DNA of 64,000 bases from Harmonia axyridis. Lineage: Eukaryota; Arthropoda; Insecta; Coleoptera; Coccinellidae. Shown here piece by piece: positions 21,781-35,299 of this stretch. The first letter of the stretch is position 1. Every line of letters starts with the position of its first letter. The translations under genes and the position numbers were made by a program. Under the pieces are notes generated by a model, which worked only from the letters and a program-made list of their open reading frames with translations, was not told the origin of the DNA and searched no databases. The stretch covers positions 38,375,506 to 38,439,505 of the forward strand of contig NC_059505.1 in the NCBI RefSeq assembly GCF_914767665.1, written 5' to 3'.

Positions 21781-24005
21781 TGGAAAACTAATCATAATTT
21801 TAAGCTGAAAATTGGCATATAGGGTTTGAGACACTGATCTTTCTCCCTAAAATATTGTCAGATCTCTACAAATTCTGGAATACCGGAAACACACTACTAC
21901 TTCTTTATTTCCAATAGCACACCCAGTATATTATTGCATCATTAGATAGCTTTTTGACGACATTTTCAGAAATATGCCTTACCTTGGGTAAAAACTCAAC
22001 GGTTCATGAGTTAATTGGATTCTTTTAAAAAAATGATCGCTATGAGGACTCCCTTTTCTTGGAATTTTGTTTCAGAAAAAGCTTTTATCGAAATTTTTCT
22101 TTTCTTTTTTGATGCTGCAAATACGTAGTATTATAACACTGTTTGCGGTTTGGATCAAAATTGTATAGGGTATTCACTAGAAGATCATGAATATGGACAA
22201 CACAAATTAATCAAAAAACAAGATTTTCAAATTAGAACCTATATTTTTATTATTTCAGTAGATTCTACGTAGAAAAATATTGGGGGTTAATAAAGAAAAC
22301 ACTATACCTAAAATGAATGACGAAGACGATACACAGACCAGGCACTAAGAGGCATTTAGACACTTCAAGTATGTATCTGATTTATTCATTCTATATTCAT
22401 GAGATTCTGGACATAACGATGGAAATAGCAATTTGGGGAAAGTTGATACTGACAGGAAAAAGCAAAAAGAAAGTAACTTTTTGGGTGTTGAATAATTAAT
22501 TACCTAGTTGAAGTTGTTTGAGTGGTATCGTATGTGGAAAGTTCAAGGAGTGAGAAAAGAAAAACTTGGCAACTATACATAGGGTCAATTTCATTGGATC
22601 TGTTTCCAGAAAGAGTAGCAATAATACTCTATGAACATAGAAATTTAAATATCTAATTACTTCACATGTGACAGATTTTTTCATTATCAAAGCTACACTA
22701 ATTTGATTTCACGAATTGAATTTCCGATATTCAAATGACAAAATTCTGGATATACTTCTCTCTGATTATGTGGCAAATCACTTCATTCCGGCACATCTTG
22801 TGGAACAAAATAGACTGGAACGGATTTATCTATTATCTGTCAAATTTGTATACAGAAAACTTTTTCGCCAACCAAGATTTTTCAATACAAAAATCACTAA
22901 TAGATATTTATGGACGACACAAGAGTGCTTTAGTTTTGGGAACTGTAACTGCAAAATTTTCACCATTTTTCTAGTGAATTCAAACAACTTCATTGAGTTG
23001 TTGAAGCGTTTTTTTTTGCTGTTTTTATAACGTAGTTTTCACTTGTCAAATAGCTAGCTATTCAAAATGAAACCTCTTATTGGAAAAACCTTCACAACAG
23101 GTAATATCCTCTTTAGAAATTATTACTCAGTAGAACAATAGTTACAGCGATATATTCGCAAGAGAAATTGTTACTACTTAAATTTCTGGAACACCTCTCT
23201 GCACCAGACACAAAGAAACAAGCTGAAATGAAATATTCCAGAATCAAGTGATGCGGTCAGCCATTAAAGTATGTTTAGTATCAAGACCTTTTCCTTACTT
23301 TCCCCTTTTTTCACTCCATTAAACACAATCTGTTCATTCCAGACCGTTGCAACGACGAAAAGAAAACCAGAATAAATCTTTCCTTTCTGATTTTCTTCTT
23401 GTCTAGAACAATCCAGAGTTGAAACATCACGTAGTTTAATTTTCAATTACGTGCCCTAGGTCAAGGTATATATCAGGAAAAGTTATACGTGTTTTCCTCG
23501 TTATTTTCCTTCGTAGCTTCACCTGGATCGGATTTATTAGAATATTCCAAACAAACTGGTTTTTATAGCTATTAGTTTGCTTGGAACAAGCGTGAGGAAG
23601 GAAAATGAGAAATTCAATAATGGTGTAATGCTTCTTAGGTAATTGATTGAATTGCTTAATCAATTTTAATTAATTTTTTGTCGGTATCAAAGTTAATTCT
23701 ATTTACATGTTCTTGTCATGTTTGTTTTGTATACTTTGTTTTATTTTAGACATTATATTGCTTTTAAGTAATGTTAGTTCGTGAATATTTTAAAATTTCA
23801 TAAATTTATATTCCATTATTTATACTCATTCTATATTACATGCATTTCAATCGTTTCTCTATGAATCTAGAAGTATTAAATTTGAGAGCACCTTTTTATT
23901 TTTAGCCTTCGTAGTTTTTCTCCAAACTCGAAAAGGGCTTTCGAAATGAAAAGTTAAAAAATGAGTAAGTGTTGATTTCCTTAATTCTTCCCTTGAGCTA
24001 AATTC
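21781..24005. other. Unassigned AT-rich intronic sequence
   Basis: Several open frames of 60-104 codons on both strands overlap one another and resemble no family. No RNA gene or repeat match was recognised. Confidence 0.4.
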
Positions 24006-24009
24006 TTCT

Positions 24010-24620
24010 TCTTTGAATACTACCTCCAGTGAAGATTCGCGCTAACCATAGCAAATTCTTCCTTTTTTTGAGCAGTGTGAATCAACATTTCGGCATTCAG
24101 CCCTATCTAATCTTTTATATCTTTCATCCAGGAGTGTTGCCTTCTTCCTGGTCCTCGTTTACCTATATTTTGCCCTTGATGATGGCCTGGAGCAATTGAT
24201 TTTGATCAAAAATCTCAGCACGTATCCAAAATAAGCCTTTTGTTGACAGTTCTGTCAGGTGTCCTGTTCGCTTAGTCTATGCACTCCTCTAAAACATTTG
24301 GCTGATATACCATTGGTCTTCGAGATTACCATGACCTTTGACTTTTTTAGATTATTAAATATGCCGTTTTCTCGTCCTCTATCCCATACAGCATAATATA
24401 TTATATTTTGTAAGGATTCCACACTGTCTGTAAATATGACGTCGTCGGAATATCTTGTTGTTCAGTATCGCCCCCTTAACCTTGATCCCCTCTTCGGTGT
24501 CCTTGAGTTTGAAAATTTCCTCTGGATTTATATTGAAGCGAAGTGGTGGGAGAATATTACTCTGCCTGACTGCTCTCTGAATTTCAACTTTATCCGATAT
24601 ATTCATTCGTTATTGTCTAA
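24010..24620 (-). pseudogene. Endonuclease/RT-type LINE fragment
   Basis: Minus-strand peptide pieces are RQSNILPPLRFNINPEEIFK followed by DTEEGIKVKGAILNN, which is the reverse-transcriptase palm region (RQGDPLSPLLFNIYxExI.. then NNIRYADD). Further on come GLFWIRAEIF..QLLQAIIKGK and GRKQ.SWMKDI, the C-terminal segment of such LINEs. The YADD box itself is lost. It is on the opposite strand to the LINE at 24820 and belongs to a different family. Confidence 0.65.
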
Positions 24621-24819
24621 ACCTTTTTTTCTCAGATATTCTAATAGTTTTGAGTCTTGCACTTGATCAAAAGTGTTTTCGTTTTGTCAATGAAGCATGC
24701 ATTCATCCTTCCTCTGATCTCGACATTTAGCAGCGAAATATTCAGACTAACATACACAAGGCATCACGTGTTCTCAAGCCTCTCCGTTATAACCTAATCA
24801 CCTATATGTTTATGATACT

Positions 24820-25930
24820 GGTGTATACGGCTTGAAGTGCCTTCAAAGTCATTAAGCGTGTTTAAAATATTCATACTTCTATACTGAATACTATTGTTCT
24901 GTTTGGTTCGATAGTGCTCATGTTCATAAAATTAATGCACAGCTTAACGTTTCTATGTGAATTATCAGTGGAACTATTAGATCTACACCTTTACTTTGGT
25001 TACCAGTGCTTTCACACATAGTTCCACCTCATATTCGTAGGCATATTGCAGGCAAGAAATCTCGGGATAAATTTCATTTCTACAAGAACATATTTCCAAT
25101 TATATCTTACCTCCCAGATAATAGAGCTGCCTGATTAAAGTCACGCAAACCTTTATGGATTAATACCTTCCTTCAATCTAATGAAAATGACAAGGAAATT
25201 TGGAGTTCGGAATGGAGTTCTTGTAATGTTTTCAACGAAGGTCTAATCGTTGATCCATCTGAGAAAGTTCCAGGTTTCAATCTTCCTAGGAAAATTTGGT
25301 GTATTTTAAATCGACTTAGGACTGGTCATGGTCGTTGCAATAGTATGCTCTTCAAATGGCATTCTATTGGAAGCCCACTATGTGACTGTAGTGTAGAAGA
25401 AACCATTGAGCACTTGGTGAATACTTGTCCAATTAATAAATTTCATCGAGGTTTCCAAGCTATCCAATCAATTTCAGATTTCTTCATAATAGGTCACTAA
25501 CTTTAAATCAATGTAATGGAAACTATAACATGTGTAACTCCTTTCTAGTTCTTGTCTTTCTTCATTTTAGATTAAATTATAATATATATGTCGTATGTCG
25601 TCAACTTTTGGTGAAGAGGAAGGATGGAAAAGATTTTGTTTGGATGAAGAGGAACCCCTTCAATATAAATATGTCAGCTTATTCTGTAAACAAATACACA
25701 AAACAATGCCTATACCTATACAGGGAAACAGAGTTTTTGCCGAGGTTTTTATCTGTACTCTTGTACTCTCGTACGCATACATAGAAATGTATTATGCTCC
25801 GTTTACATTTCTTCTGCTAATACTGAGATTTCATCTACACAAGCTTTATTGTTTGAAGTTAATATTTTTTTTGTATTTCTCTATCTCAAAGAATATACTT
25901 CTACACCTGAATCATAATATAGATACAATT
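24820..25930 (+). mobile_element. Jockey-like LINE 3' end, copy 1
   Basis: The conceptual translation has IISGTIRSTPLLWLPVLSHIVPPHIRR (written here only to mark the block at about 24960-25045), then ..WCILNRLRTGHGRCNSMLF.. and SPLCDCSVEETIEHLVNTCP. This is the typical C-terminus of a non-LTR retrotransposon ORF2. Stops and frameshifts are frequent. The 3' UTR (25595-25905) matches 35870-36150. It is 5' truncated. Confidence 0.75.
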
Positions 25931-25984
25931 AAGATATAAGTATTATTAAATGTGTTTGTCGTATATAAAGTTCAAATCCTCTAT

Positions 25985-27220
25985 GTATATGTCGTGTTAC
26001 GCTAAACGACAAAGATGGCAAACCTTCGATAACTCCGAGAGAAATGATGAACGAGCATCTGACAATTTTATGTATTTCGGTCAGCAATTTGACTAATTCG
26101 TCTCCGGGGTAGTTTCCCGAAAACGAATTTCATTAAATTGGGTAATTAGCCGACGTAGACGCCCACTCCACCATCACAGGGTGTGACACATTTTAATGTT
26201 CGATTTTCTGAACTTCCGAATGAATAATTGCCTCTGATAAATTTCGGAATATCAGCCTGATCCACTGGAGTTCGTTCGAAATTTCAGAAATTCAACTAAT
26301 TTTATCGTTAATATACTCCTTTCATCCTTTACAGAATCATAAATAATGGTTATAATTAACTTCAGAAGAAAGTTATCTTATCCAGTATAAGAGAATGAAA
26401 ATCGATCAAAAAATGAGCATTTCGCCTCTGAGAGGGATTATCACCAAGTGGCTTTTCGCATATCAGTCAAATATTTGGTACCCATTCATTTCCGCTTTGG
26501 CGCTACTGCGATGACCATACTTTTTACATTCACTTCATCTTCTTTTTTTTTTGGAAGCAAATAAGTAGTGTACAAAGTACATATCATAAATCTTTCTGCC
26601 TAAAAAGAAAAGTTACCAGAAAATTTTTTTTATTCGCAAATTAAAAATATCAACATTCTCCTATGTGGATTATTGTGTGAGGAAATTATGAGAAAACGCC
26701 ATAAAAATCGGTGAAAAGAAATATCTGCAATTTAGCTTAGGACTGAGCAGCCACTTGGTGGTGTTCCCTCTCAAAAACGTTTTCTCAAAACTTGTAGCAT
26801 CTTAATTCATATTTGACCTTGAATTGCTTTTCAATAATTTCTGTTTCTTAGATAGATTATAGTTGTAGTTTTGGTTCAATGCAAAACAAGGGTCTTACCT
26901 TCTCAAAAAAGGGAAATCCAATTTGAGAACCATATAAGTTCAATAATTTTTCGTATTGACGTATCTGGGTGCTTTTGCAGAACTTTTCAATGTATATGGT
27001 ATATTTTACCTCATAATTCCTTTCTTATAGTATTATATTTTGTGTTGCTGGAGCAAGTTCTTGTACACTATTCGTTCATAATTTTTATGTCGAAGACAAT
27101 ATTTATAATGAAGTAATAAATATTTCAGTCTTGAAAAGGAACTTGGGATCGAAACCAGTAAGATTCTATAAGAACCAATTATCCAATAAATTCAATCTAA
27201 GGACTCGAAGAAGACAAAAT
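25985..27220. other. Unassigned intronic sequence
   Basis: 26010-26300 is unique and CpG-richer than its surroundings; the rest is AT-rich. No gene was recognised. Confidence 0.4.
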
Positions 27221-27224
27221 GGCA

Positions 27225-27820
27225 TACAGGGTGTTTGTAAGTTGGAGGTACAAACGAAAATGACAGATTCCTCGAATCATCTCAAAACAAAAGCCCCATA
27301 ACCATGTGCCCACAAATGCTTTTTTTTAGAGATACAGGGTGTTGAAGTTTGGCTTTTTCTCAAGGCGCCATACCTCCACAAATCGATTTAATTTAAATTT
27401 GCCATGGATATTTCAATTTGGAGGTTTTTGAATGCAAATCTCCTGTCGATATTTTTTCAGGAATACTGCTCGCTTCTTACCACCAGAACTATTTTTTGGG
27501 TGGACCACTGGTAGTTTAGAAAAAATATTTGAAGAAACTTTGCTACAGTACTACACTTTTTGGTTTCTTGTAGTTTTGTCGTATCTACCACTGTTTTGAG
27601 AAAAAAATTCAAGCAATTCTCTAGTTATTCTCAGGAAAATCCAAATCATCATAAAGATCCAGTAAGTAAGCTGTGATGAATAAATTAATTATAAGTTTTG
27701 CTACTTATTTACTCTATATGTAGCGAAGATTAATAGAGATTCGATAAACTTGTATAATCATCACAAAAATGTAGGACTACAAAAAAAACGAAGCGTTTTA
27801 GAGCCCATGTTTATAGGACT
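27225..27820 (+). repeat. Repeat Z (MITE-like), copy 2
   Basis: It begins TACAGGGTGTTTGTAAGTTG and carries the same internal blocks as copies 1, 3 and 4 (CAGTACTACACTTTTTGGTT, TCTCAGGAAAATCCAAAT). The match ends near GAAGCGTTTTAGAGCCCATG without the right terminus. Confidence 0.8.
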
Positions 27821-27829
27821 GTGGCGACA

Positions 27830-28860
27830 AAAGAAATTAGACATAATGTCTGTGTCTAGTCGAAATTATCTTCACAATATTCAATATAAATATACCTGCA
27901 TTAGTGTATCAAGTGGTCTTTCGTGGTACTTGTGCATACAACTTTCCCATTCATAGAGTTCTCAGAAAGATACAATAGAGGATATCTTTTCCCTACCCTA
28001 ATTAGTGTGCAGGCACCATGATAACATCGCGCAGGCTTACAACTTAGAGAATAAGAAAAGGAAGAAGAAATTCACGGTGTACAATATGATTTTGTTTGTA
28101 ACCCAGGTATATAACTGGGAAAAGGAGAGTTCATCGAAGTAAATGACGAGGTGATAACCAGTTGAGTTATCCCTTGTTTTCTTTGTACCGCCAATTCAGG
28201 AACAACCTGTATATAAACTTTCTTTTGGGACAACTTTTATATAAGCGTTGTTCTCTGAACCTTTCGAATGGAAAAGAACCGTAATCTATCAACCTCTCGA
28301 ATTGAATCAACAAATTGAAATAAACTCATCTCGAATCTCCTCGTCCTATCTAAACTGAAACAACCCTTGAATAATAAATTACCCCATAGACATATCGAAT
28401 TCACTTAACAGTTTTCGCCTCGACAAACGCTGGATATTTTGTGTACACTGCAACAACGTCTAGGCTATCCCAGAGTTCCCAAAACTGGCGAACTAATTTT
28501 TGTCCTGAATCCTTATCGGATTTAGGATATAGGGTGCGATATATCAGGAGATACTTTCCTGGGAAGCTTCCACTCGGGATTTATGGAAGCGAGGGGGATA
28601 TTAAAAGAGAAACGACCATTCTTTTGCAGGTTCAACGCAGGTTTCCATTCATTATTAGGACGACTGAGATATAAATCTTAACGAGTTGACTTTGGAGGAA
28701 GTTTTGGAGGTTTTAGAGCCTGGGTATAAGCGCTCTAGTTGATGACTGTGTAATTAAAGCAGGCCTTGCATATCGGTCGAACAAACTATACAGGATAGGA
28801 GAAACTGCTAATTTCACACTCTTCTTTCGCTGAATATCACGATTCGTGGAAAAAAGCTAT
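27830..28860. other. Unassigned intronic sequence
   Basis: 28390-28700 is less AT-rich, with a 77-codon frame (28441-28674) of no recognisable family. The rest holds nothing I can name. Confidence 0.35.
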
Positions 28861-28864
28861 AAAT

Positions 28865-29514
28865 ATAGGGTGTTTCTTAATTGGGGATACAAATGAAAAT
28901 GACAGATTCCTCAGATTATTCTGAGAAAAAAAGTTGTATAAACATGGACCCGTGAAAGCTTTGTTTTCGAGATATAGGATGTTAAATTTTGATTTTTTTT
29001 TTCAAGTTTTTTTCTCATAGCACCTTCCCTTCACAAGATATTCAACTTAAATTTAGATAAATATTGCAATTTAAAGTTTTCATCATGAGGTATGCTAATT
29101 TGAATGTAAATCAACAAGGTGATATTTTGTCTGGAATAGTACCCACTCTTCGTTCAGAATTATTTTTTGGTGCACCACTGGTAGTTTCAAAAAATGTTTA
29201 AAGAAACTTTGGTCCAGTACTACACTTTTTGGTTTCTTGTAATCTTCAAGAAAATCTAAATTATTATAAAGATCCGGTTAATGAATAATGTAATGAATAA
29301 ATTAATTATAATAATACTTATTTGCCCAATCTGTAGCGAAGATTAATAAAGATTCAATGAACTGTTAAAATCATCACAAAAAGAAGGACTACTTGAAACT
29401 CCCTGCATCTCGAAAACAAAGATTTTTCGGGCCCATATTTAAAGATCTTTTTTTTTTAATGTTCCAATAAATCCCTCATTCTCCTTTTCATCTCTCATTT
29501 TGGAACACTCTGTA
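28865..29514 (+). repeat. Repeat Z (MITE-like), copy 3
   Basis: Essentially complete: the left end is TATAGGGTGTTTCTTAATTG and the right end is TTTTGGAACACTCTGTATA, with TA at both ends. It is about 650 bp and has no coding capacity. Confidence 0.8.
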
Positions 29515-29597
29515 TAAAAAATTTCAATAAACCTCTATCAACATTTCAAAAACTCAAGAAAACACAGATGCGCGGGTCGAGCATATGCGTAAATATA

Positions 29598-30157
29598 CAG
29601 AGTGTTTCATAAACATTGGGAACAAATGCTGGATATTAATCTCTTTGAGTTATTTGGACTCGGGTACTGACTAGACTCTGTATCCTAGTTGGGAGCGGCC
29701 ATTTTCAACAAGTGTTGTTATTTGAAAAGCTTTTTAAAATAATAAAATTCATTGTTCGATTAATCTACCCGAGTATATTTTCGAAAATCAAATGGCTTCC
29801 AATTTTTCATTGAAAAGTTGTGCATCCTAGAAAAAAACCGCAAAATTTCTTTTTGTACCAAATCGAAAAGAATTGTAGAAACTAATATAAGTGGCGTACT
29901 ATTTATTCTTCAAAAATATAAAAGTTGATGCCAATACGCAAGCCGCTGAATACTGAAAGAATTTGTTTTCAACGTGAAATAATCACCTCAATGAGGTTTT
30001 CATTTTCACCAAATTTCATTCAAATATCTCAAGCCATTTCGAAAATATCGAGTAATATGTTATTTATATGTGATACATTCAACCCTGTCTTGAAAACGAA
30101 GTATTTCCGGAATATGGCCTAAAGACCCCTAAGGGTTTACGAAACACCCTGTATATT
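29598..30157. repeat. MITE-like TIR element W
   Basis: The inverted ends are TACAGAGTGTTTCATAAAC at 29598 and GTTTACGAAACACCCTGTA at 30157, with further TA at both junctions. It is 560 bp with no transposase. Confidence 0.7.
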
Positions 30158-30159
30158 AT

Positions 30160-32105
30160 ACCTACTCGTATAGCAATAGAAAATTCTCAATTGCTTGATT
30201 ATACGTCGCTAAGTTTCTGAGGAATTAAATTTATTCAATTTGATTATTTATTTCAGGCCTTCGAAATTCATGGATTGTTTTCTAGAGCTAGGAAAATCAA
30301 TCTGGTGTTGCAAATGATTTTTGTAGAACAGTTCTTATAAGTTACTGATAGCTGGCGGCTTTTTAATTCAATTTTGCACATTCCAAAACGTAAACTTAAA
30401 AAATTCCGGGATGGTATCATTTTTCCTCAAACGTTTCTAAATGTTCATTATGTAATAATAATAATAAACCATAGCAGCTTTTGATGAGGTCAGCAACGTT
30501 CACAAACTGGTCCACAATAAATTGTCTAGAAAGCGTTTATGGTATTCTACTCTACTGTTACTTTTGTACCAGTTAAGAGCAAACTTGGTCAGGAACTTTT
30601 TATTTACGATTCACTAGAACTCTTCGTTCAAGGAATTTTGACACAGTGTAACCATTAGAGTCGTTTTATACAATATATGAACTAAAAATGTGCGACACAA
30701 ACATTCATGGATTCCCAGTTACATCATTCTTTTTCTATACGTTGCCGATTATATTAGTATGTCTTCAAGGTATTTTCGCTATAAGTTGCTAATCAAAATT
30801 AGCTTCAGTAAATTAATAACAAAAATTATATGAAATAATTTGATACATATTAGTATAGAAAAAATATATATCGGTGACAAATTATGCATTTCCACATCTC
30901 GAGATCATGTTATGAAAGAAAGGATACTAAATTCAATTTCAATCCTGAAGCTTTTACTTTATTAGAAAACTTTATAGTCTCTCCATTTCCGAACTCCAAA
31001 CTAAAATAACCTCAGTAAAAACTTCTCAAAGATATCAAGTCATATAAGAGAAATGAATTATTCAACGTTAAAACCAAGTCAATCAAAAAAGTTGACCTTC
31101 CATCTACCAAGATCCGACATATTAATCTTACAAACTCTTTCACGGATTCCCGATACAACGAACAAAGTACTTCCTTGCTCTATTAACTCCTCTATTAGTC
31201 ATATAACACAAATTACCCAAATCCATCACCATCCAAGCAATCCCAGCATTCTTCACCCAACTAAAGGTCTTCACCAGACGTGAATCACTTCATCCTAAGA
31301 TGACTCGCAGCCCCTCATCCCTCTTTCAGGGGTTGGAGGAGAGGGGTGCAGACTTGCAGACGTGAATGTCGACACACAAATATCTGAGTCATCCCCTGGA
31401 ACTGGATAATGTGGGACGTTTGTTATTACAGTCTGGATAGTTTGTTCCCAGTTTGGTGGTGATTTGATTATCGAACACTGTTCCCGGTTGGAGTCCTGGA
31501 CCTCCCAATTGTAATGTAGGACTGTTCGAGACTGGGAATTCGGGATTAAAAAGTTTATTTTTATTCGCGGTTTGAAAATGAGCGGTTATGGAATGTGGAT
31601 AGGGTCCTGAATAATTCATTTTTGGAGCACGTAACTGCTTCGATAAGTTGGTGAGGAGCAGGAAGTTTTTTAAGAATGGGTATATTTCAGATGGAGTATT
31701 CTTAGTTGAAAGTTTTTACAATTGTATGGATTCTTATGTTGTTCGTTTAGGTTCTTTTCAACTAAGTATATTGCTTTTTTTTCTCATGTTGAATGGAATT
31801 ATAGTTGTGGGAGCCTTTGAATAAAGTTGTATGCTTCTCCAGAAGTAGAAGAATACATCAGAATTTCTAACCCAACCAAATGAATAACGTACTGACGTTA
31901 AAATAAAATACACGATGGACTACGCAGTTCGTCGATTCAGGAGATGTAAGAGGAGAAAAAGAATTTAAGACTACTTCACATAGATATACCTACTCATTGA
32001 TTAAGAAACTGCAATAACCAGAAGGAGCTTTTTTAATTTTTTTCGGTAGAAGATAGATGGTATAGAAGGCAGTGAATTATTGAAATTTGGAGAAAAAAAT
32101 GAAGG
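30160..32105. other. Unassigned intronic sequence
   Basis: No gene is recognised. 31300-31620 is less AT-rich and may be unique regulatory sequence. The open frames there are short and do not resemble proteins. Confidence 0.35.
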
Positions 32106-32114
32106 GTTTACTAT

Positions 32115-33230
32115 TATTTTTAATAAATTCGGTAATAATGTGTTTGTCTAACGCGATTACCTATACACTCCCCAACAAGTCTTGACATTGATGCAATAAG
32201 ATGGTCCATTTCTTCTTGACGGATACTATCCCAAGCTATCTGTACTTCATGTCCCAGAGCCACCAAAGTCCGTGAGGGCTGGGATAAATTTCTAAACCTT
32301 CCACTCATGATGTCCCAAATATGATCTATGGGTGAAAGATCGGGGGATCTGTGCGACCATGGCTAAAGATTCACATGGGTCGCTTCGAAAAAGTTTAAAC
32401 TAGCTCTGGCAACATGTAATCGGGCATGATCTTCCTGAAATATTGGATTCTCGAGCCGATTAGATATGTGAGAACATATGGCTTCACTATTTCTTGAAGG
32501 TAACGCAGCTCTGTCATGTTACCCCGAATAAAGACTAAAGGTGACCTACTTGCATGTACAATATCACTTCGTACCATAACGTCTGATGTCCGGTGTACAT
32601 GACGCTCAACATCAAACTGAGGTTCACGTCTTTCTCCCCGACGTCGTCTCACCCTTCTTCGGCCATCATGTGCACCCAAGAAGAATCGAGATTCATCAGA
32701 AAAGACGACCTGATGCCATTCCACATTCCAATGTTGACGTTCTCTGCACCACTGTAATCGTTGCCGGCGATGCTCAACCGTCAGAAGTAACACAAGATGG
32801 GGTCGATAATGCTGCAGTCCTAAAGACCTTTTCCGGCGGTAAACTGTTCGGAAAGTTACAGGATGGCCTTGTTCCCTTAAACACTCATCAGCCAAAGATC
32901 GAGTTTTCGCAAATCGGTCTCTAATGGCCATAAGCCTTAGACGTCGATATTGAACTTCATTTGTGCCCCTTCGACGTCCGGTGCCTACTCTTCTTCTATT
33001 TTGGGCATTATCAAACCACGCTTGACAACATCTCATAATAGTAGTTGGATTTCTGTTCGTACGGTTAGCGATTTCTCGAAATGACAACCCCGCCTCTCGT
33101 AGACCAATAATACAACCTCTTTCAAATTCACTTAGCTGGCAATAAATTCCGCGTTCACGTGCTCTAGGCATTTGAACAAGAAATAAACATCGACTTTGGA
33201 TCTCCTTCACAATTTTTTTTCCAAATTCAT
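32115..33230 (-). mobile_element. Tc1-like transposon with a nearly intact transposase
   Basis: The minus strand reads from about 33170 (MPRARERGIYCQLSEFERG) through paired helix-turn-helix regions: GLSFREIANRTNRNPTTIMR and then an arginine-rich hinge, RVGTGRRRGTNE. The first catalytic block is VVFSDESRFFLG. The frame is open to 32395, is lost near 32440, and resumes in another frame with the second Asp region and RSPDLSPIDHIWD, followed by IRQEEMDHLIASMSRLVGEC. In Tc1 elements the last catalytic residue of this block is Glu (PIExxW); here it reads PIDHIW, so either the frame or the site is changed. One frameshift makes it inactive as read. CAGGGTGTTTCAG at about 33284 may be one terminus; the other was not identified. 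Confidence 0.8.
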
Positions 33231-33299
33231 TCTTTTACTCCTTGCTATCCTATCTATGTTTTACCAAAAAAACTTAAATTAAACAGGGTGTTTCAGTTT

Positions 33300-33875
33300 C
33301 TTTGTCAGTTAATATAACAACGAGTGAGATATTCGCCGACAGAGGCTCAAAATTTCAAAACCAGCGCTCTCAAAGAGAAGTGCAACAAAATATATAAAAA
33401 GAGGAAATTCATATTTCCACTGACGAGCAGCCACTGGTGCCAACTAAAGATTTATAACCTGTGAATTCCCAGCATCATTAGCGCGTGACGATCGATCTCC
33501 TTTACTAGGGAAATGTGAATGAAAAACCATTCGTTGACTTTGATTCAGGCAGAGGTTCAGGTTTCATTGTTCCTTGAGGTCCTCATTTACGCCTTATTCG
33601 AAACCGCCAGGATAATAGGAAAGTGATATTGGGGCATCAAGTAGTCTGATGGGGCCTTGAAGGAGCTACGTGTGAGTGCAGGTTACACTGGCTCGTTCAA
33701 ACATGTTTCACCGGATACCAATTTCGTTTGAAACGAGCTGTTAGTTAGAAAGTATGGATCTAAAATTCTGTTTTAGGGTTTTGAGTTGAGATTACATCAC
33801 CAATTTATCTTTTCGCGGGGGTTTTGCATAAGATGTTTATGAATAAATGGATATACGCTATTTCAACATAGAATT
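33300..33875. other. Unassigned sequence
   Basis: It follows the possible Tc1 terminus. No coding sequence was recognised. Confidence 0.35.
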
Positions 33876-33879
33876 TCTA

Positions 33880-34150
33880 TTTGAATGATACCACACACTT
33901 TATTAGAGAAAGTGGCATCCTTTCAAATTGGATGAATTTTTGATATGTTATAGTCCAAGTCTCTCCAAACAAAGAGTTTTATAGGTCCAAGTTTTTCTAT
34001 AGCCCAGTTTTGATGCTAGAGGCCCCTGAAAATTCTCATTTGTTCTCCATTGTTCAACAATACAAAACGTAAAATCTTGATTACTCAGGATAGTGAACAG
34101 TCATTAATATGAGAAACTATTAAAGTCATTGTTCTTTGGTTCTGTTACAT
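33880..34150 (+). repeat. Interspersed repeat X, copy 3
   Basis: The longest copy of the family also found at 1067-1300 (reversed) and 18540-18642. Shared blocks include ATATGTTATAGTCCAAGTC and GAACAGTCATTAATATGAGA. Confidence 0.7.
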
Positions 34151-34339
34151 TTGGTCAGAAAAACATAGTGTCCCAGCTATCAATAATTTTTTCAGTTTAA
34201 TTATTCGAAAACAAGGTATGTACTGGTAGTGCCATCTGTTGGCCAGGCTTGGAACTTATTGAGTGACGTCGAAAATTACACAGATTGTGGCGAAATGTGT
34301 TCGGAGGACATGCGGTTAAAAATGTCTTGAATATCTATA

Positions 34340-35248
34340 GGGTGTTTTTTTTCTAAGTATATAACTTTAAGTTGGCATTACTGTTCAAGATGGCGACAGA
34401 TTTAACAGTTATCAAGTGATTTATTCTCAGTTTGGTTTGGCAATTCATCATGAATAGACTCACGCCTGAACAATGCTTGCAAGTAGTGCAATTTTATTTC
34501 GAAAATAATGGTTCTGTGCGGAATACGTATCGCGCATTACATCCATTAGCGATGAAGTACACTTCTGGTTGAATGGCTACGTCAACAAACAAAACTGCCG
34601 CATTTGGAGTGAAGCTAATCCTCAAGTGTATGTCGAAACACCGTTAAATCCAGAAAAACTGACTTTATGGGCTGGTGGAATCATTGGTCCGTACTTCTTC
34701 AAAAACGATGATAGCCAGAACGTTACAGTCAATGGTGATCGGTATAGAACCATAATTACTAACTTTTCCATTCCTAAATTGAACAACCATAATGTCCAGG
34801 AGCTGTGGTTCCAACAAGACGGCGCAACATGTCACACAGCTCGTGCCACAATCGATTTATTGAAAGACACGTTTGGTGACCGCCTAATTTCACGTTTTGT
34901 ACCTGTGAATTGGCCTCCAAGATCTTGTGATGTAACACCGCTAGACTACTTTATGTGGGACTATGTAAAGTCATTGGTCTATGCGGATAAGCCACAAACC
35001 CTTGACCATTTGGAAGACAACATTCGCCGTGTTATTGCCGATATACGGCCACAAATGTTGGAAAAAGTCATCGAAAATTGGAAGTCCAGATTGGACTACA
35101 TCCGAGCCAGCCGTGACGGTCATATGCCAGAAATCATATTCAAAATGTAATGCCACAAGATTATCTTGATAAATAAAATTAATGTCAATCGAATAATTCA
35201 TCGTTGTTTCATTGCAATTTAAAGTTCTATAGCTCTAAAAAAACACCC
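34340..35248 (+). mobile_element. DD41D transposon copy 1, internally deleted
   Basis: It has terminal repeats GGGTGTTTTTTTTC at the left and AAAAAAACACCC at the right, with TA on both sides. The transposase starts at the ATG at 34450 (MNRLTPEQCLQVVQFYFENN) but jumps after RALHPL to the first catalytic block (DEVHFWLNGYVNKQNC), losing the rest of the DNA-binding half. The remainder is open from 34569 to 35150 and includes WFQQDGATCHTA and PPRSCDVTPLDYFMWDYVK. Counting from QD to PLD gives 41 residues between Asp 2 and Asp 3, the DD41D spacing. The deletion makes it non-autonomous. Confidence 0.88.
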
Positions 35249-35299
35249 TATACTTGAGGACACATGCGCATTCGCCATTTCGTTTCATTAGGTTTTTTC

